DNA of 64,000 nucleotides from Magnetococcales bacterium (GTDB taxonomy: Bacteria; Pseudomonadota; Magnetococcia; Magnetococcales; JADFWU01). The stretch lies in NCBI GenBank assembly GCA_015234045.1, contig JADFWU010000010.1, positions 21,632 to 85,631 on the forward strand, written 5' to 3'. The position numbers were made by a program, and so were the translations under genes. Below, in pieces: positions 1-9,482 of the stretch (positions within the stretch are counted from its first letter, which is position 1; the number at the start of each line of letters is the position of its first letter). The notes beneath the pieces were generated by a model, which ran no database searches, was not told the origin of the DNA, and was given only the letters and a program-made list of their open reading frames with translations.

Positions 1-90
1 CATTGTAAATTTTCCATGTTGCCGATAGGATTCACACTCTTCTTCTCAGTTGGTTGCCCGCCTCATTCATAATGTCAAGGTTTCACTCAC

Positions 91-966
91 ATGATTGATC
101 AATTAAAGAAATTTTATTATTTTTTGTTACAGGAAAAAGAGACCCGTAACCAAGTTGGTTTGCTACGCAACTATCTGAATTCTGGACAGTCTCTTAATCT
201 CGTACATCAGATGGGGCGTGTTGGATCAATGACATTGATCAGAACCATTGAGGCTGTCAATTCCGGTGTGCCAGTATGGCACTCACACTACCTGCATCCA
301 AAACAGCTTGAAGAGAACTGGGCGATGCGTAAAAAGCATCAGTTCTATATTTGGCAACGCCACATGCGTATTGCCCAGGTACTTTCTCAGGAAATACAGA
401 ATAAGTCATTGGATAAACGGACTTGGAATATTGTCACCGTAGTGCGGGAACCGGTCAGTCGAAATATGTCCACTTATTTTCTAGGATTGGATAATCATCA
501 TTTGGCGGGTATCTATGAAAAACAGGAAAAGAGAGAAGCAGATATTGATATGGTAGTGAATGATTTCATGGCCTTTTCCAGGGATCTGGAAACGCTACAT
601 GAAACATGGTTTGATCAAGAAATCAAAGCGTTGTTTGATATTGATGTGTATGATTACCCCTTTCCAACCGATCAAGGCTATCTCATCATTAATAAAGGAT
701 CGGTCAATCTGCTCATTTTGAAATTGGAACAGATGGATTCCTGTCTTCTCGCTGCATTGGAGGCCTTTTTTAATCAGAAAGCCAATCAGCAGGTTGATAT
801 GCATCGGACAGAGAAAGATGATCGTGCTGGTGTGTTTTACAAGCAGTTTAAAAAGCATATTTCTTTTGAAACGGAATATCTCGATCAATACTATAATGGT
901 CGATATATGAAACACTTTTATAGTGCTGAAGAAATTGATGGATTTCGTCAACGTTGGTCACAATAA
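91..966 (+). CDS. Sulfotransferase-like protein, putative capsule/glycan modification
   Basis: The 291-residue protein has two motifs expected of PAPS-dependent sulfotransferases. A loop HQMGRVGSMTL (about residues 39-49) resembles the 5'-phosphosulfate-binding loop, and VREPVSRNMSTYF (118-130) resembles the 3'-phosphate-binding RDPxxRxxSxY segment. It has no signal peptide or membrane segment, so it should be cytoplasmic. Similar proteins are often labelled putative capsular polysaccharide synthesis proteins. It converges on the neighbouring glycan operon with a gap of only 23 bp, which supports a role in decorating a surface glycan. The ATG is preceded by a weak AAGG. The acceptor cannot be told from sequence, and the sulfotransferase label is a fold-level inference from two motifs. 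Confidence 0.6.
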   Translation: MIDQLKKFYYFLLQEKETRNQVGLLRNYLNSGQSLNLVHQMGRVGSMTLIRTIEAVNSGVPVWHSHYLHPKQLEENWAMRKKHQFYIWQRHMRIAQVLSQEIQNKSLDKRTWNIVTVVREPVSRNMSTYFLGLDNHHLAGIYEKQEKREADIDMVVNDFMAFSRDLETLHETWFDQEIKALFDIDVYDYPFPTDQGYLIINKGSVNLLILKLEQMDSCLLAALEAFFNQKANQQVDMHRTEKDDRAGVFYKQFKKHISFETEYLDQYYNGRYMKHFYSAEEIDGFRQRWSQ

Positions 967-989
967 ATATAGAAGTACGTTAACACGCT

Positions 990-2492
990 CTACCGTGGGA
1001 AAATCGATTTGAAGTCTTCTTGACTCGGCTTTTTTCGTGCAGATGGTTCAATTTTGGAAGAAGAAACAGGCCAAGTTTTCGGCCTCATCAGTTTAGACTT
1101 GGTATCGTACGGTTTTTGGGTGCGTGAAGGAATAGTTTGACCTGAAAAAATTGAGGTTTCTGTTTTGATCATCGGGCTAATAACAGTAGAATGTCGCGGC
1201 GCTTCTTGTGAGAGTTTATGGCTAACAAATGACTTTAAGATGACAAGTATCGAAATGAAGTGGTATGGAAGGTCAAAATATGCCAATCCAAGAAATATTC
1301 CCGATGCCCAATAGCCAACCAATCCAATCTGGATAGATGTGGCCATTTCAGAAGCCCATTTCAAGTCAGGTCTTCTTTTAGTGCGGCGCAGGACCCAAGA
1401 ACCACTTCGGAATGCTAATAAATGCAAGGATATAAATATGAAAAATCCGCCCCATCCTTGTTCACCAATAACTTCAAAATAAATACTATGAGAGTCATGC
1501 AGCATCCAGGGGGCTGGTGCGTATTTCAAGAAAAGAAAATATTGAAAAGTTTGGAATCCACCGCCAAAAGGGATGTGGTCGTTGGCAAGATTGACGGCAA
1601 ATTTCCACGCATTGAGTCGTCCAAGGCTGGATGTGTCAAGTATGGAATTTGAAGCAATAATTGCTGTACTAACAGTCTGTTGATCTGATTGTAACAGATC
1701 CATGCGGGCTTTCCAGCGATCAGGCATGAAATGATTGGTAGAAAAGGCAATGACTGCAAACGAGACCAATAAGGTAAGACGCCGTGGCGTTTTTAACCAG
1801 AAAAAGACCGCAAGAACCGCTAAACCCAAAAATCCACCACGAGAATATGTACCTAAAATAGCCAGAATACACATGATGGCTAATATTATTAAAGATATTT
1901 TACCTAGGCGGTTTTTTGTTTGAGTGAATAGATAACGAATAAGAGGCACAGTCATAACCAGTGCCAATGCAAGGCCGTTATTGTCGTGGAAAAAACTGCC
2001 AGGAGGGCCATAAACACGATGGAATCCACCGGTTAATACCGAAAAAATGGCTCCTTTCCATCCCCAAAAGCAAATAGAAATAACAACAACCCAAATAATT
2101 CTATGTAGCCATTTTTGATCAGTTATTAGCATATATGTTGCCAATATCATGACCTGAATTTTCATAAAGCGCTGCCATTCCCAGTTTGCACCCGTAGGAT
2201 TGTACGCATTAAGAGTTGTTATGGTTATCCAAATCATAAACATCACGGATAATATTGTAATAGCATTTATTGGTGGACGACGGGCAATGGTCTCATCTTT
2301 GGAAAAAATAACACCAAGAATGGTCACGATGGCGATAATATAAACAAAGCGGAAATCGTAGGCAAAACCCCAGGTTAATCGATGCGGACTCATATAGCTT
2401 ACCCATGTCCACATTAAAAGGCCGATACGAGGCTGCGAAAAGCAGACCGGTAGCATGCCGAATATGAACAGTGTCAAAACTAAGTCACGCAT
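990..2492 (-). CDS. O-antigen ligase-like protein, exosortase-A-associated type
   Basis: This 500-residue polytopic membrane protein has roughly ten to twelve hydrophobic segments in the first 420 residues and a polar, Ser/Lys-rich cytoplasmic tail. The N-terminus (SQPRIGLLMWTWVSYMSPHR) is typical of the Wzy/WaaL-like putative O-glycosylation ligases that accompany exosortase A loci. A long periplasmic loop around residues 270-335 carries HDSHSIYFEVIGEQGWGG, the usual position of the conserved ligase/polymerase histidine. It would join or polymerise lipid-linked glycan on the periplasmic side of the inner membrane. It is the last gene of the minus-strand glycan operon. Whether it is ligase or polymerase is not decidable here. 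Confidence 0.82.
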   Translation of the reverse strand: MRDLVLTLFIFGMLPVCFSQPRIGLLMWTWVSYMSPHRLTWGFAYDFRFVYIIAIVTILGVIFSKDETIARRPPINAITILSVMFMIWITITTLNAYNPTGANWEWQRFMKIQVMILATYMLITDQKWLHRIIWVVVISICFWGWKGAIFSVLTGGFHRVYGPPGSFFHDNNGLALALVMTVPLIRYLFTQTKNRLGKISLIILAIMCILAILGTYSRGGFLGLAVLAVFFWLKTPRRLTLLVSFAVIAFSTNHFMPDRWKARMDLLQSDQQTVSTAIIASNSILDTSSLGRLNAWKFAVNLANDHIPFGGGFQTFQYFLFLKYAPAPWMLHDSHSIYFEVIGEQGWGGFFIFISLHLLAFRSGSWVLRRTKRRPDLKWASEMATSIQIGLVGYWASGIFLGLAYFDLPYHFISILVILKSFVSHKLSQEAPRHSTVISPMIKTETSIFSGQTIPSRTQKPYDTKSKLMRPKTWPVSSSKIEPSARKKPSQEDFKSIFPR

Positions 2493-2599
2493 GATGGAGG
2501 AGTCTCATTGTTATCTTATTTGGGGGCTTGTTCAGAGACAGTGTATCTCAAAATAAACGCTGTTTAAGTGAGTCTACGGCACTCAAGCAGAAGAAGCAT

Positions 2600-3784
2600 T
2601 TATTTTTTTTCAATAATTGATCGGAAAAGTGCCAGCTGACCATCCGTTGTATCCTGCCAGGAGAATTGTTCAGCATGGTGTCTTGTTTCAGAACTGTTTG
2701 GTTTGTTTAAGAAAAGTGTGTTTACGCCAGCAGTAACACCAGCAGGTGATCGTTCAGGCATGAGTACGCCAGCTGCTTGATTGGTCACGACCTCCGGTGT
2801 GCCCCAGACATTGGAGGCGACAACAGGTGTGCCGCACGCCATGGATTCCAACAGAACATTAGCCCAACCTTCCCGGCTGGATGCCAAAATGAGCGCATCC
2901 GCAGCTCGGTAACAATCGGGTAACTGTTCCTGTGGTAATGCACCAAGGAAACGCACACGATCAGAAACCTGACATTGATCTGCCAACGCCCGAAGTGAAT
3001 TCTCTTCAGGGCCACTCCCTGCAATCAACAGGTCAGTATCAGGTAGATCCATGAGTGCTTTAATGGCCAGATCATGCCCTTTTCGAGTGATAAGGTGACC
3101 GACAGAAAGCAGAGTGCGTCGGGTTAACGACAATGCCTGACGGGCTTGTTGGCGGTCGCCAGGCTGGAAGCGGACCAGATCAACACCATTACGCAGTACG
3201 GTGACTTTTCGAGCATCAATACCCAGCTCAACCAGCGACTCTTTCAATGCAGCACAAACGGTTATCATGCCAGCAGAGTGTTCAGCAGCCCATTTGATCA
3301 TACGGCGGGGCAGAGCATATTTTGGTATCAGGTTAATATCAGTGCCACGTGCCGTAATCACTACGGGAACACCGAGTTGTTTACCCAACCAAGCGGCAGC
3401 AACACCATCTGGATAGAAATAGTGTGCATCAATTACCTGAAAAGGAAATATGTTTTTATGTATATGAAATAGTGATTTAGCCACTGAAAGCGCCATCAAC
3501 ATGGGTGCTGCACTCATGCCGATTTTGGGAATGACGGGATAGCGTGGATGGCTAACGGGTACGTTGTCCAAACAATGGTCCTGGGCTGAGATTTTGGCAA
3601 ATTGTCCATAATCACCAAACCGAGAATGGGACCACGGAAACCATGGCACAGGTGCCATTACTCGGCTGTCAATCTGGCCACTTTGACGAAGATATCCTAA
3701 ACGGGTTTGGACGAATATACCGTGTGTTTTCTGTATTTTGTTTGGGAATAGTGTGCTGAATGTCAATATTTTAAGGTTGGACAT
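2600..3784 (-). CDS. GT4-family glycosyltransferase
   Basis: A GT-B fold glycosyltransferase of about 394 residues. The N-terminal half starts with a Rossmann-like strand (LKILTFSTLFPN) and contains DAHYFYPDGVAAAWLG and ITARGTDIN. The C-terminal half has the donor-site segment SSREGWANVLLESMACGTPVVAS, matching the EX7E nucleotide-sugar motif of GT4 enzymes. It should transfer a sugar from a nucleotide donor to a growing lipid-linked glycan at the cytoplasmic membrane face. I chose the ATG at 3784, preceded by TTTTGGAGC, rather than the TTG codon 42 bp upstream, which has no ribosome site. Sugar specificity is unknown. Confidence 0.85.
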   Translation of the reverse strand: MSNLKILTFSTLFPNKIQKTHGIFVQTRLGYLRQSGQIDSRVMAPVPWFPWSHSRFGDYGQFAKISAQDHCLDNVPVSHPRYPVIPKIGMSAAPMLMALSVAKSLFHIHKNIFPFQVIDAHYFYPDGVAAAWLGKQLGVPVVITARGTDINLIPKYALPRRMIKWAAEHSAGMITVCAALKESLVELGIDARKVTVLRNGVDLVRFQPGDRQQARQALSLTRRTLLSVGHLITRKGHDLAIKALMDLPDTDLLIAGSGPEENSLRALADQCQVSDRVRFLGALPQEQLPDCYRAADALILASSREGWANVLLESMACGTPVVASNVWGTPEVVTNQAAGVLMPERSPAGVTAGVNTLFLNKPNSSETRHHAEQFSWQDTTDGQLALFRSIIEKK

Positions 3785-3871
3785 GAATGATTTGCTCCAA
3801 AATACAGATAGTCGTTCGCTTTTCAATCGATTGTGAAAGAGGGATGATGAATGAAAAGAGTGTTGTTTTAA

Positions 3872-4807
3872 TTATTGTTCAGTATTGTTCTTTCTTATAA
3901 TAAACAGGGGGCGTGATTTTTGTTCATCATAAACTTTTGATAAATATACTGCAATAACACCAAGGCTGCAAAGAATTGCGCCACCAATAATGATGATAAG
4001 TAAAATGATGGTGGTGAATCCATCCGCTGCAATACCAATAAAATAATTATATAATGTATGAAGCCCAAGAGCTATTCCTGAAATAACAGTAAAAAGGCCA
4101 ATCCAAGCAATCAGTATCAATGGACGTGAAGAAAAGGCGATAATATTGTTTGCAGAATATTTAATAAGATTCCAAGTTGACCATTTGCTTTTTCCACCAC
4201 CAAGCCGTTCTTCAACATTGAAGTATAGTTCAATGGATCGGTAGCCTACCCACGCGACCAATCCCCTGAAAAAACGATTTCTTTCAGGAAAACTGTTTAT
4301 AACATCAACGACTTGTCGATCCAACAACTTGAAATCGGAAGAGCGGCTCATATCCTTGCCAGTGGCATCACCAAGCAACATATAAAAAAGTTTGGCAAAT
4401 AGGCGGTATGATGCGCCTTCCTTGCCCCGTTTAGCCTTTATGGCATCGACAATATCGTAACCGTCTTGCCAATGTTTGATCATATCAGGGATCAACGAGG
4501 GTGGGTGTTGCATGTCTGCATCCATGAGAATAACCGCTTGGCCTGTAGCGACTTCCAGGCCAGCTGCCAGCGCAGCCTCTTTGCCAAAACATCGGGATAG
4601 AGAGACGTAATGCACGCGGGAATCCGATGCCGCAACGTGTTGCACATGGATGGCGGTTTCATCTTGTGAACCATCGTCAACAACAATGATGTCAAAGTGC
4701 TCAGTTATCGGTACAAGTATATTGATCACGGTGGCCAGACTGGACGCAATGATTGCTTCCTCATTATGGGCCGGAATGATGATAGAGATATGGGGAGTGT
4801 CTTTCAT
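3872..4807 (-). CDS. GtrB-type polyprenyl-phosphate glycosyltransferase (GT2)
   Basis: An N-terminal GT-A domain carries IIIPAHNEE, VVDDGSQDET and the metal-binding DADMQHPP. It is followed by an amphipathic region and two C-terminal membrane segments (around residues 230-255 and 265-290), the layout of GtrB/DPM1-like bactoprenol glycosyltransferases. Such enzymes load one sugar from a UDP-sugar onto undecaprenyl phosphate at the inner face of the membrane. Two GtrA-like flippases and a GT-C-like protein lie in the same operon, which completes the gtr-type pathway. The start at 4807 (MKDTPHIS) puts the catalytic domain at the N-terminus; a GTG 48 bp upstream is possible but would add a hydrophobic leader unusual for the family. 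Confidence 0.87.
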   Translation of the reverse strand: MKDTPHISIIIPAHNEEAIIASSLATVINILVPITEHFDIIVVDDGSQDETAIHVQHVAASDSRVHYVSLSRCFGKEAALAAGLEVATGQAVILMDADMQHPPSLIPDMIKHWQDGYDIVDAIKAKRGKEGASYRLFAKLFYMLLGDATGKDMSRSSDFKLLDRQVVDVINSFPERNRFFRGLVAWVGYRSIELYFNVEERLGGGKSKWSTWNLIKYSANNIIAFSSRPLILIAWIGLFTVISGIALGLHTLYNYFIGIAADGFTTIILLIIIIGGAILCSLGVIAVYLSKVYDEQKSRPLFIIRKNNTEQ

Positions 4808-4904
4808 CAGCTTAGTATACCCATTTACCAATAATACTGAGAAGAAAAAAGGCACAGCAAGAGGTCTCTCTCCGCTGTGCAGCCATGAAATATTTACATT
4901 AAAA

Positions 4905-5774
4905 TCAAGCGCGTTGGGCGATCATTGCCAAAGAGGTGCCCGGAATCCAGATTGGCACGGTTTGCAACGCCTCAGGAAGTGATAATCCTGCGAAGCCTGC
5001 CAATATGTCTAATGGAAAAGCGTGTGGATAGGCGATTCTTTGTACGTTTGTGAATCCATTACGCTCAAAAAGGGTGCGTAAATCCGTTTCATTCAGATAG
5101 AGCAGATGTTCGGGAATTTTAAAAGAGGGCCAACGTGTACCTAAGAGAGGTCGCATCCAGCTACCTCGGTCCGGGACAACGATAGCGGCGAAGCCATCGG
5201 GCGCAAGTCGTTGTGCGATACCTGAAAGAAAGGGATCAGGATCATAAACATGTTCAAGGACTTGAATCGCTGCAATCAGATCGAATGGACCGTCTGGTGC
5301 TTGTTCAATACCACCAACCAGAACCGAATCCGCATAGGCTGAGGCTTCAGAAGCAGCCTCAGTACTTAAATCCATTCCAATACGTTCATCAAAATAGCCT
5401 TCAGATGCCCTCAGAAACCAGCCAAGTCCAGAGCCCAGTTCCAACAAACGTCCACCAAGACAGCCTCGACGTTCAAGGCGTTTTAAAAATGATTGAAAAG
5501 TACGTGACAGTGAGCGCTCTTGTTTTCGATAGTCCTGATAGTTGGCCCCATCAAAGTAAGCCAACTGTGCATAGCGTTCTGCCATGGCCTGCTCTTTGAG
5601 CCGTGGATGCAGATAAAGGGTGCCGCACTCCATACACCAAGCCGCTGTAAAGGGTGGTTCAAAGCGATAGCCTTCACGCCGCTTAGACGAACCACATATT
5701 GGACAGCCAGTGTACTCATAGGGCGTATCCGTCTCTGGCGCGCCATCAATATTTTCATTTGTGTCAGTAGGCAT
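4905..5774 (-). CDS. SAM-dependent methyltransferase with N-terminal zinc-ribbon-like motif
   Basis: A 289-residue cytoplasmic protein. Residues 24-50 carry CPICG and CMECG, a four-cysteine ribbon that probably binds zinc. The class I methyltransferase core follows: motif I is LLELGSGLGWFL and the acidic ribose-binding strand is IGMDLS. The later segment DLIAAIQVLEHVYDP is typical of the Methyltransf_11/13 group found in glycan loci. It starts one base after the stop of the upstream GtrA-like gene, so the two are translated together. A plausible role is O- or C-methylation of a sugar nucleotide or of the glycan end. The substrate is unknown. Confidence 0.8.
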   Translation of the reverse strand: MPTDTNENIDGAPETDTPYEYTGCPICGSSKRREGYRFEPPFTAAWCMECGTLYLHPRLKEQAMAERYAQLAYFDGANYQDYRKQERSLSRTFQSFLKRLERRGCLGGRLLELGSGLGWFLRASEGYFDERIGMDLSTEAASEASAYADSVLVGGIEQAPDGPFDLIAAIQVLEHVYDPDPFLSGIAQRLAPDGFAAIVVPDRGSWMRPLLGTRWPSFKIPEHLLYLNETDLRTLFERNGFTNVQRIAYPHAFPLDILAGFAGLSLPEALQTVPIWIPGTSLAMIAQRA

Positions 5775-5775
5775 A

Positions 5776-6264
5776 TCAGTATCGTGATTGGGCTGAAGGA
5801 GAAGGGGTTGGTTTGAATGTCCAGTAATAATTCAAAATAAAATTGTTGATGGGAATCAGGACAATGACAATCCCCTGTCCGATCAGATAGTGGAGATTGA
5901 AGGTGATCGTCGTCAAGTGCATGCAGCCAGCATTCAATGCCAAGCCAATACAGGAAATAATAACATAGCGATACAGTGCTGTGCTCGCAATTTCCCGTGT
6001 ATCAAACGTCCAGTGTTTGTTTATGTGAAAGGTCACAACAACCGTCACAATGAAGCCGACTGTGGTTGACAAGGTAGGATTGAGGTCCAGCCATTGAACC
6101 AGTAAAACCAGAATACCCGTGTGGAGGGTTGCGCCCAATACGCCTGCAATACCATATCGTACCATTTGTTTCAGCAAGTGTGATTGGTCTTGAGTGGCGG
6201 ATAGCTCTGCTTTCTTGATGGTATTCATATCAGTCAATATTGAGCGCCTTTTTATGTGGATCAT
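5776..6264 (-). CDS. GtrA-family membrane protein (second copy)
   Basis: A small four-helix membrane protein of the GtrA family, with the segments VRYGIAGVLGATLHTGIL, a second helix pair around TVGFIVTVVVTFHINKHWTF, and a C-terminal NNFILNYYWTF. The KHWTF and NYYWTF ends of helices 2 and 4 are family hallmarks. GtrA proteins are thought to flip polyprenyl-phosphate-linked sugars across the inner membrane. I chose the ATG at 6264, which overlaps the stop of the preceding gtrA copy in an ATGA arrangement and implies translational coupling. An internal ATG at 6228 is an alternative. The two tandem copies differ strongly in sequence and are not a recent duplication. Confidence 0.82.
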   Translation of the reverse strand: MIHIKRRSILTDMNTIKKAELSATQDQSHLLKQMVRYGIAGVLGATLHTGILVLLVQWLDLNPTLSTTVGFIVTVVVTFHINKHWTFDTREIASTALYRYVIISCIGLALNAGCMHLTTITFNLHYLIGQGIVIVLIPINNFILNYYWTFKPTPSPSAQSRY

Positions 6265-6728
6265 CGTGCCCCAAAAGTCCACAGATGATGCACGATATAT
6301 GTCTGAATCGGTGTGATTACCTGTGCCAGAATCAAGGCGGGCAGATAATGCAATTGAAACCATTCAATACCAATAGCCACGATAGTATTTAACGAGATCA
6401 GGCTGAGAAGTGTGGCGATCACAAATCGAGGCAGCTCGAATCGGTGGCTGGCATCACTTTGAAAGGCCCAATATTTATTTCCCGCATAGGAAACAAGGGC
6501 AGCAATTATGGAACTGGCAAGATTGGCAGCATGCACCCAGAGATCCAGCCATTCAACAAAGACATAAATACAACCAATATGGGTCAGAGAAGCCAGAATA
6601 CCGGTTATGCCAAAACGCCAGCCCTGCATAAAATGGATACGCATGGTGGCGGAGGATATACCAAAAATCGAGCCAACCCGGATTGCAATTCTGAGTATCA
6701 CGCTATCATGTACAGCCACTCTATTCAT
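6261..6728 (-). CDS. GtrA-family membrane protein (first copy)
   Basis: A 155-residue protein with four predicted helices. FGITGILASLTHIGCIYVF forms helix 1, GNKYWAF ends helix 2, and VHHLWTF closes helix 4, as in GtrA flippase-like proteins. The first 30 or so residues are extra and less conserved, so translation may begin at an internal methionine near residue 29 or 34. Its stop codon overlaps the start of the next GtrA-like gene by 4 bp. Two unlike GtrA proteins in one operon could form a heteromer or serve two lipid-linked sugars. Function is inferred from the family only. Confidence 0.82.
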   Translation of the reverse strand: MNRVAVHDSVILRIAIRVGSIFGISSATMRIHFMQGWRFGITGILASLTHIGCIYVFVEWLDLWVHAANLASSIIAALVSYAGNKYWAFQSDASHRFELPRFVIATLLSLISLNTIVAIGIEWFQLHYLPALILAQVITPIQTYIVHHLWTFGAR

Positions 6729-6743
6729 CTGGTTGACTACGCT

Positions 6744-8198
6744 CTAAGGCTTTTCAGTGGGTTGAAGGTATAGTTTTTCAAAGCCAAAATAGCGGGCAAT
6801 GTCTCCATTTTGCCATGAGTCGGGTTGATCAATAATATCCCCAAAAAATAGCAACTTAGGCTTGCTTTGTAAGGGCTTCCAGTATACATCCTTTGCGCCA
6901 GTATCCAATGCATTTCCAACCTGTTCAAAACGTTCAGTATAGCTATTTCTATAGGACCAGGCCGGTCCAGTAAGCGAGTAGATCCCTGTCAATAGATTGT
7001 TGGGTGGCAGTAGAAATCTATCACCGGGCACAAAACAGGCTAAAATGAACAGAATTGGCATGATACGCGCGGTGCTCAGACGCTCAAATCGTGTTTTTAC
7101 GCCGCGATTGATCCAGGCGGCGACAAATAGATGAAGTTGAGTAAACCAGAGAACGAGGAAGATGAAATAGACTTGATTTGCCGCGCGTTTGGGCATTTCC
7201 AAGCCGACCGCAGCTGGAATGAACCATGAAAACCAGATGACACCGGGTAGCAGTATCATGGCTAATAACCAATGGTGGATACGCACTTTTTGAAAAAAGT
7301 GGTGGCCATCCACTACTTTGGCGGCAAAGGGTAACAGAATGAGACTGGAAACCAGTAACAGCGGGCTGCACACCCAGGAAAGATAGTAGCGACCACTCCA
7401 ATGAATACTGTCGATAATGGCTGGAATGAGTTGGAATGTTTCCGTTGAAGAGGCGGCTTGGGCCACTTCCATGCGGTTCCACATGGCAGGGGATAAAAAC
7501 GGTATGGGCAGGCAGAGTATGGCGGTGATTAGACACGTCAACCAAAGCCACGCTGATGGGCTTTGCATGCGTCGGGAAATGAGGGTTCCAAAGAACAGGC
7601 TTGTGCCAAGAAAAAAGATGAGAATTTCATTGGTGCCGATGGCGCAAACGGTACACACAATGGCAATAAGCGCATAAATAAAGCGGGCGGGTGATGTGGT
7701 TCGACCAAAATTGAAAAGCGATGACAGAATCAGCAGAAATAGAATAGTGCCGGTATGGTAGCCAAAAGCACCGCTGGCCCAATACAGTCCTGATGCAGGG
7801 CGGGGCATGTGAATAAAATAGATCAGAATCAGGCAAAGTACGCCAAAAGAGACCCATCCCCGTGGAAAACGATTATCACCATATCCCATAGAGCGTGCCA
7901 AGGCGCGTAAAGGCAGAAAAAATGCGGCTATCACTAGAATAGGCAGGGCATGATACGCATCCAGGGCTGTGAATGGGTCAAACTGTTTGGCAATTGTGCT
8001 CATTACATAGCCGATGAAGGTAACCTGGAAATAACGGCCATTATGAGTTTGATAGAGGTGGCTGACTTTATCAAATAGATCGAATTCACGGAACTCGGTC
8101 ATGAATCCATAATCATCCAAAGTAGGAAAGGCCGCTAGCCCCAGCAATAGAAAAACACCGAAAGCCAGTGGAACAAAAATGAGAATGGGACGATTCAT
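6744..8198 (-). CDS. GT-C-like polytopic membrane protein (DUF6056-like)
   Basis: A 484-residue membrane protein with about ten hydrophobic segments and a soluble C-terminal tail. Right after the first helix it has FPTLDDYGFM, and the loop continues to a conserved NGRYFQ. An acidic pair in the first periplasmic loop is the catalytic hallmark of GT-C glycosyltransferases that use polyprenyl-phosphate sugars. The layout fits DUF6056/GtrC-like proteins that add a side-chain sugar in the periplasm. It is the first gene of the minus-strand operon, ahead of the two GtrA-like genes, which fits a gtr-type glycan-modification cassette. The glycosyl acceptor is not evident. Confidence 0.68.
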   Translation of the reverse strand: MNRPILIFVPLAFGVFLLLGLAAFPTLDDYGFMTEFREFDLFDKVSHLYQTHNGRYFQVTFIGYVMSTIAKQFDPFTALDAYHALPILVIAAFFLPLRALARSMGYGDNRFPRGWVSFGVLCLILIYFIHMPRPASGLYWASGAFGYHTGTILFLLILSSLFNFGRTTSPARFIYALIAIVCTVCAIGTNEILIFFLGTSLFFGTLISRRMQSPSAWLWLTCLITAILCLPIPFLSPAMWNRMEVAQAASSTETFQLIPAIIDSIHWSGRYYLSWVCSPLLLVSSLILLPFAAKVVDGHHFFQKVRIHHWLLAMILLPGVIWFSWFIPAAVGLEMPKRAANQVYFIFLVLWFTQLHLFVAAWINRGVKTRFERLSTARIMPILFILACFVPGDRFLLPPNNLLTGIYSLTGPAWSYRNSYTERFEQVGNALDTGAKDVYWKPLQSKPKLLFFGDIIDQPDSWQNGDIARYFGFEKLYLQPTEKP

Positions 8199-8666
8199 AA
8201 TGTGCTACCTGTATGATTTTGATGGATGATTCATATTTACATATTATTACCGGTTTCTCTGTCGGATCACAACCTGATTTTGTCCGCAGTTCTTTGTGTC
8301 GTGCAGTCATGGTAGAAATACAATGTTATTGATTTTTCACTTAATTACACGCTATTCAAACTGTCTGTGAATCAGTGCCAATAGTATGCGACAGTGACAC
8401 CATCGGGTTTGTTTTCTTGACATTTTGCTGAAAAAAACACTTAATCATCAGGGTTTGTTCGTCTTAGCTTATAGATACGTGTTTCCTGATGTTTTTCACG
8501 CTCTTTTCAATAGATTCTAATCAATGGGGAAGGGGTGAAGAGGCGAACAGGGCATAGGAATTGCTTTCCCTTCCTTTTAGCTTTGCATGATTTAATGATG
8601 ATGGCGATAACCCTCCAGGAATAGTTTATAAATGGAAAAAAACCAAGCCCCTCAGAGGCACAGTCA
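8199..8666. other. Divergent intergenic region between the two glycan operons
   Basis: These 468 bp separate the divergently transcribed left and right glycan operons and must carry promoters for both. It is AT-rich. A TTGACA at 8417-8422 and a TATAGA at 8470-8475 are visible, but no properly spaced -35/-10 pair can be supported by eye. I see no open frame with a convincing ribosome site and no strong hairpin. Confidence 0.5.
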
Positions 8667-9479
8667 ATGATGGCTCACACAAAAGGTGTTTATCAAAGTA
8701 CAGGCCGAGATGGTGGATTTAATCAGTTTATTTTTCTGGTTACTTCATTGGTGTTGCGTGAGTTCAAAGGTCAATACAGGCGGGCGTTCCTAGGACCAAT
8801 ATGGGCGCTGATTAAGCCTATTGGTTACATGATGGTATTCATCTTTTTACGTGGTGTGTTTGATATCAAAAGCGATGGGGCACCCTTTGCCCTGTTTACT
8901 TTTTGTGCACTGGTGCCTTGGACCTTTTTCAATACCGCTCTTTCTCGTTGTGCACCATCGGTTGTTTCCAATGGCATGATCCTGAAAAAAGCGGATATCC
9001 CTCGGGAAATCTTTCCGATTGCCACTGTGGGTATTGCGTTGTTTGACCTGTTGATCTCCATGATCGTTCTGGTGGGGATGCTGGTTTGGTACGAAGCGCC
9101 CGCATTTGGTTGGAATTTGATCTGGTTGCCGATTCTTATTCTTTTGACAGGGCTGATGGCCTTGGGCATGGGGTTTGGCGCGGCTTTGATTGCCACTGTC
9201 CGGCGGGATATCGTTTTTGCCATGCCTTTTATGATGCAGTTTTGGATGTTGGCCAGTCCGGTGATGTATCCGTTGAGCCAAGTACCTGAACGTTGGCACA
9301 GTATTGTGGTGATTAATCCCATGGTGGGTATCATCGAGGGATTTAGAAACGTTCTGATCCATGGTAAAGCTCCAGATATGGATTTGCTCTCTGTATCTAT
9401 CATCGTAACTGTGGTTGTTTGGGTAGTTTTTCTACCGCTCTACCATCAAATGTCCAAATATTTTTCAGACGTGCTATAG
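8667..9479 (+). CDS. ABC-2 type polysaccharide export permease (Wzm/TagG-like)
   Basis: A 270-residue inner-membrane permease with six predicted helices. The conserved N-terminal segment LVLREFKGQYRRAFLGPIWALIKP precedes helix 1. The central SPVMYPLSQVP and NPMVGIIEGFRNVLI segments are typical of ABC-2 permeases that export O-antigen, teichoic acid or capsule. It is followed 3 bp later by its ATPase. AGAGG lies upstream, and two ATG codons in a row (8667 and 8670) are possible starts. With the ATPase it would carry a finished lipid-linked glycan across the inner membrane. Confidence 0.92.
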   Translation: MMAHTKGVYQSTGRDGGFNQFIFLVTSLVLREFKGQYRRAFLGPIWALIKPIGYMMVFIFLRGVFDIKSDGAPFALFTFCALVPWTFFNTALSRCAPSVVSNGMILKKADIPREIFPIATVGIALFDLLISMIVLVGMLVWYEAPAFGWNLIWLPILILLTGLMALGMGFGAALIATVRRDIVFAMPFMMQFWMLASPVMYPLSQVPERWHSIVVINPMVGIIEGFRNVLIHGKAPDMDLLSVSIIVTVVVWVVFLPLYHQMSKYFSDVL

Positions 9480-9482
9480 ATT

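Noticed and set aside
8417..8475. TTGACA and TATAGA as a possible promoter for the right glycan operon
   Set aside because: The two hexamers are 47 bp apart, and no properly spaced partner is visible for either.
8825..9403. Long open frames (192 and 171 residues) on the minus strand
   Set aside because: They lie fully inside the ABC permease gene on the other strand, lack ribosome sites and family motifs, and have shadow-type composition.
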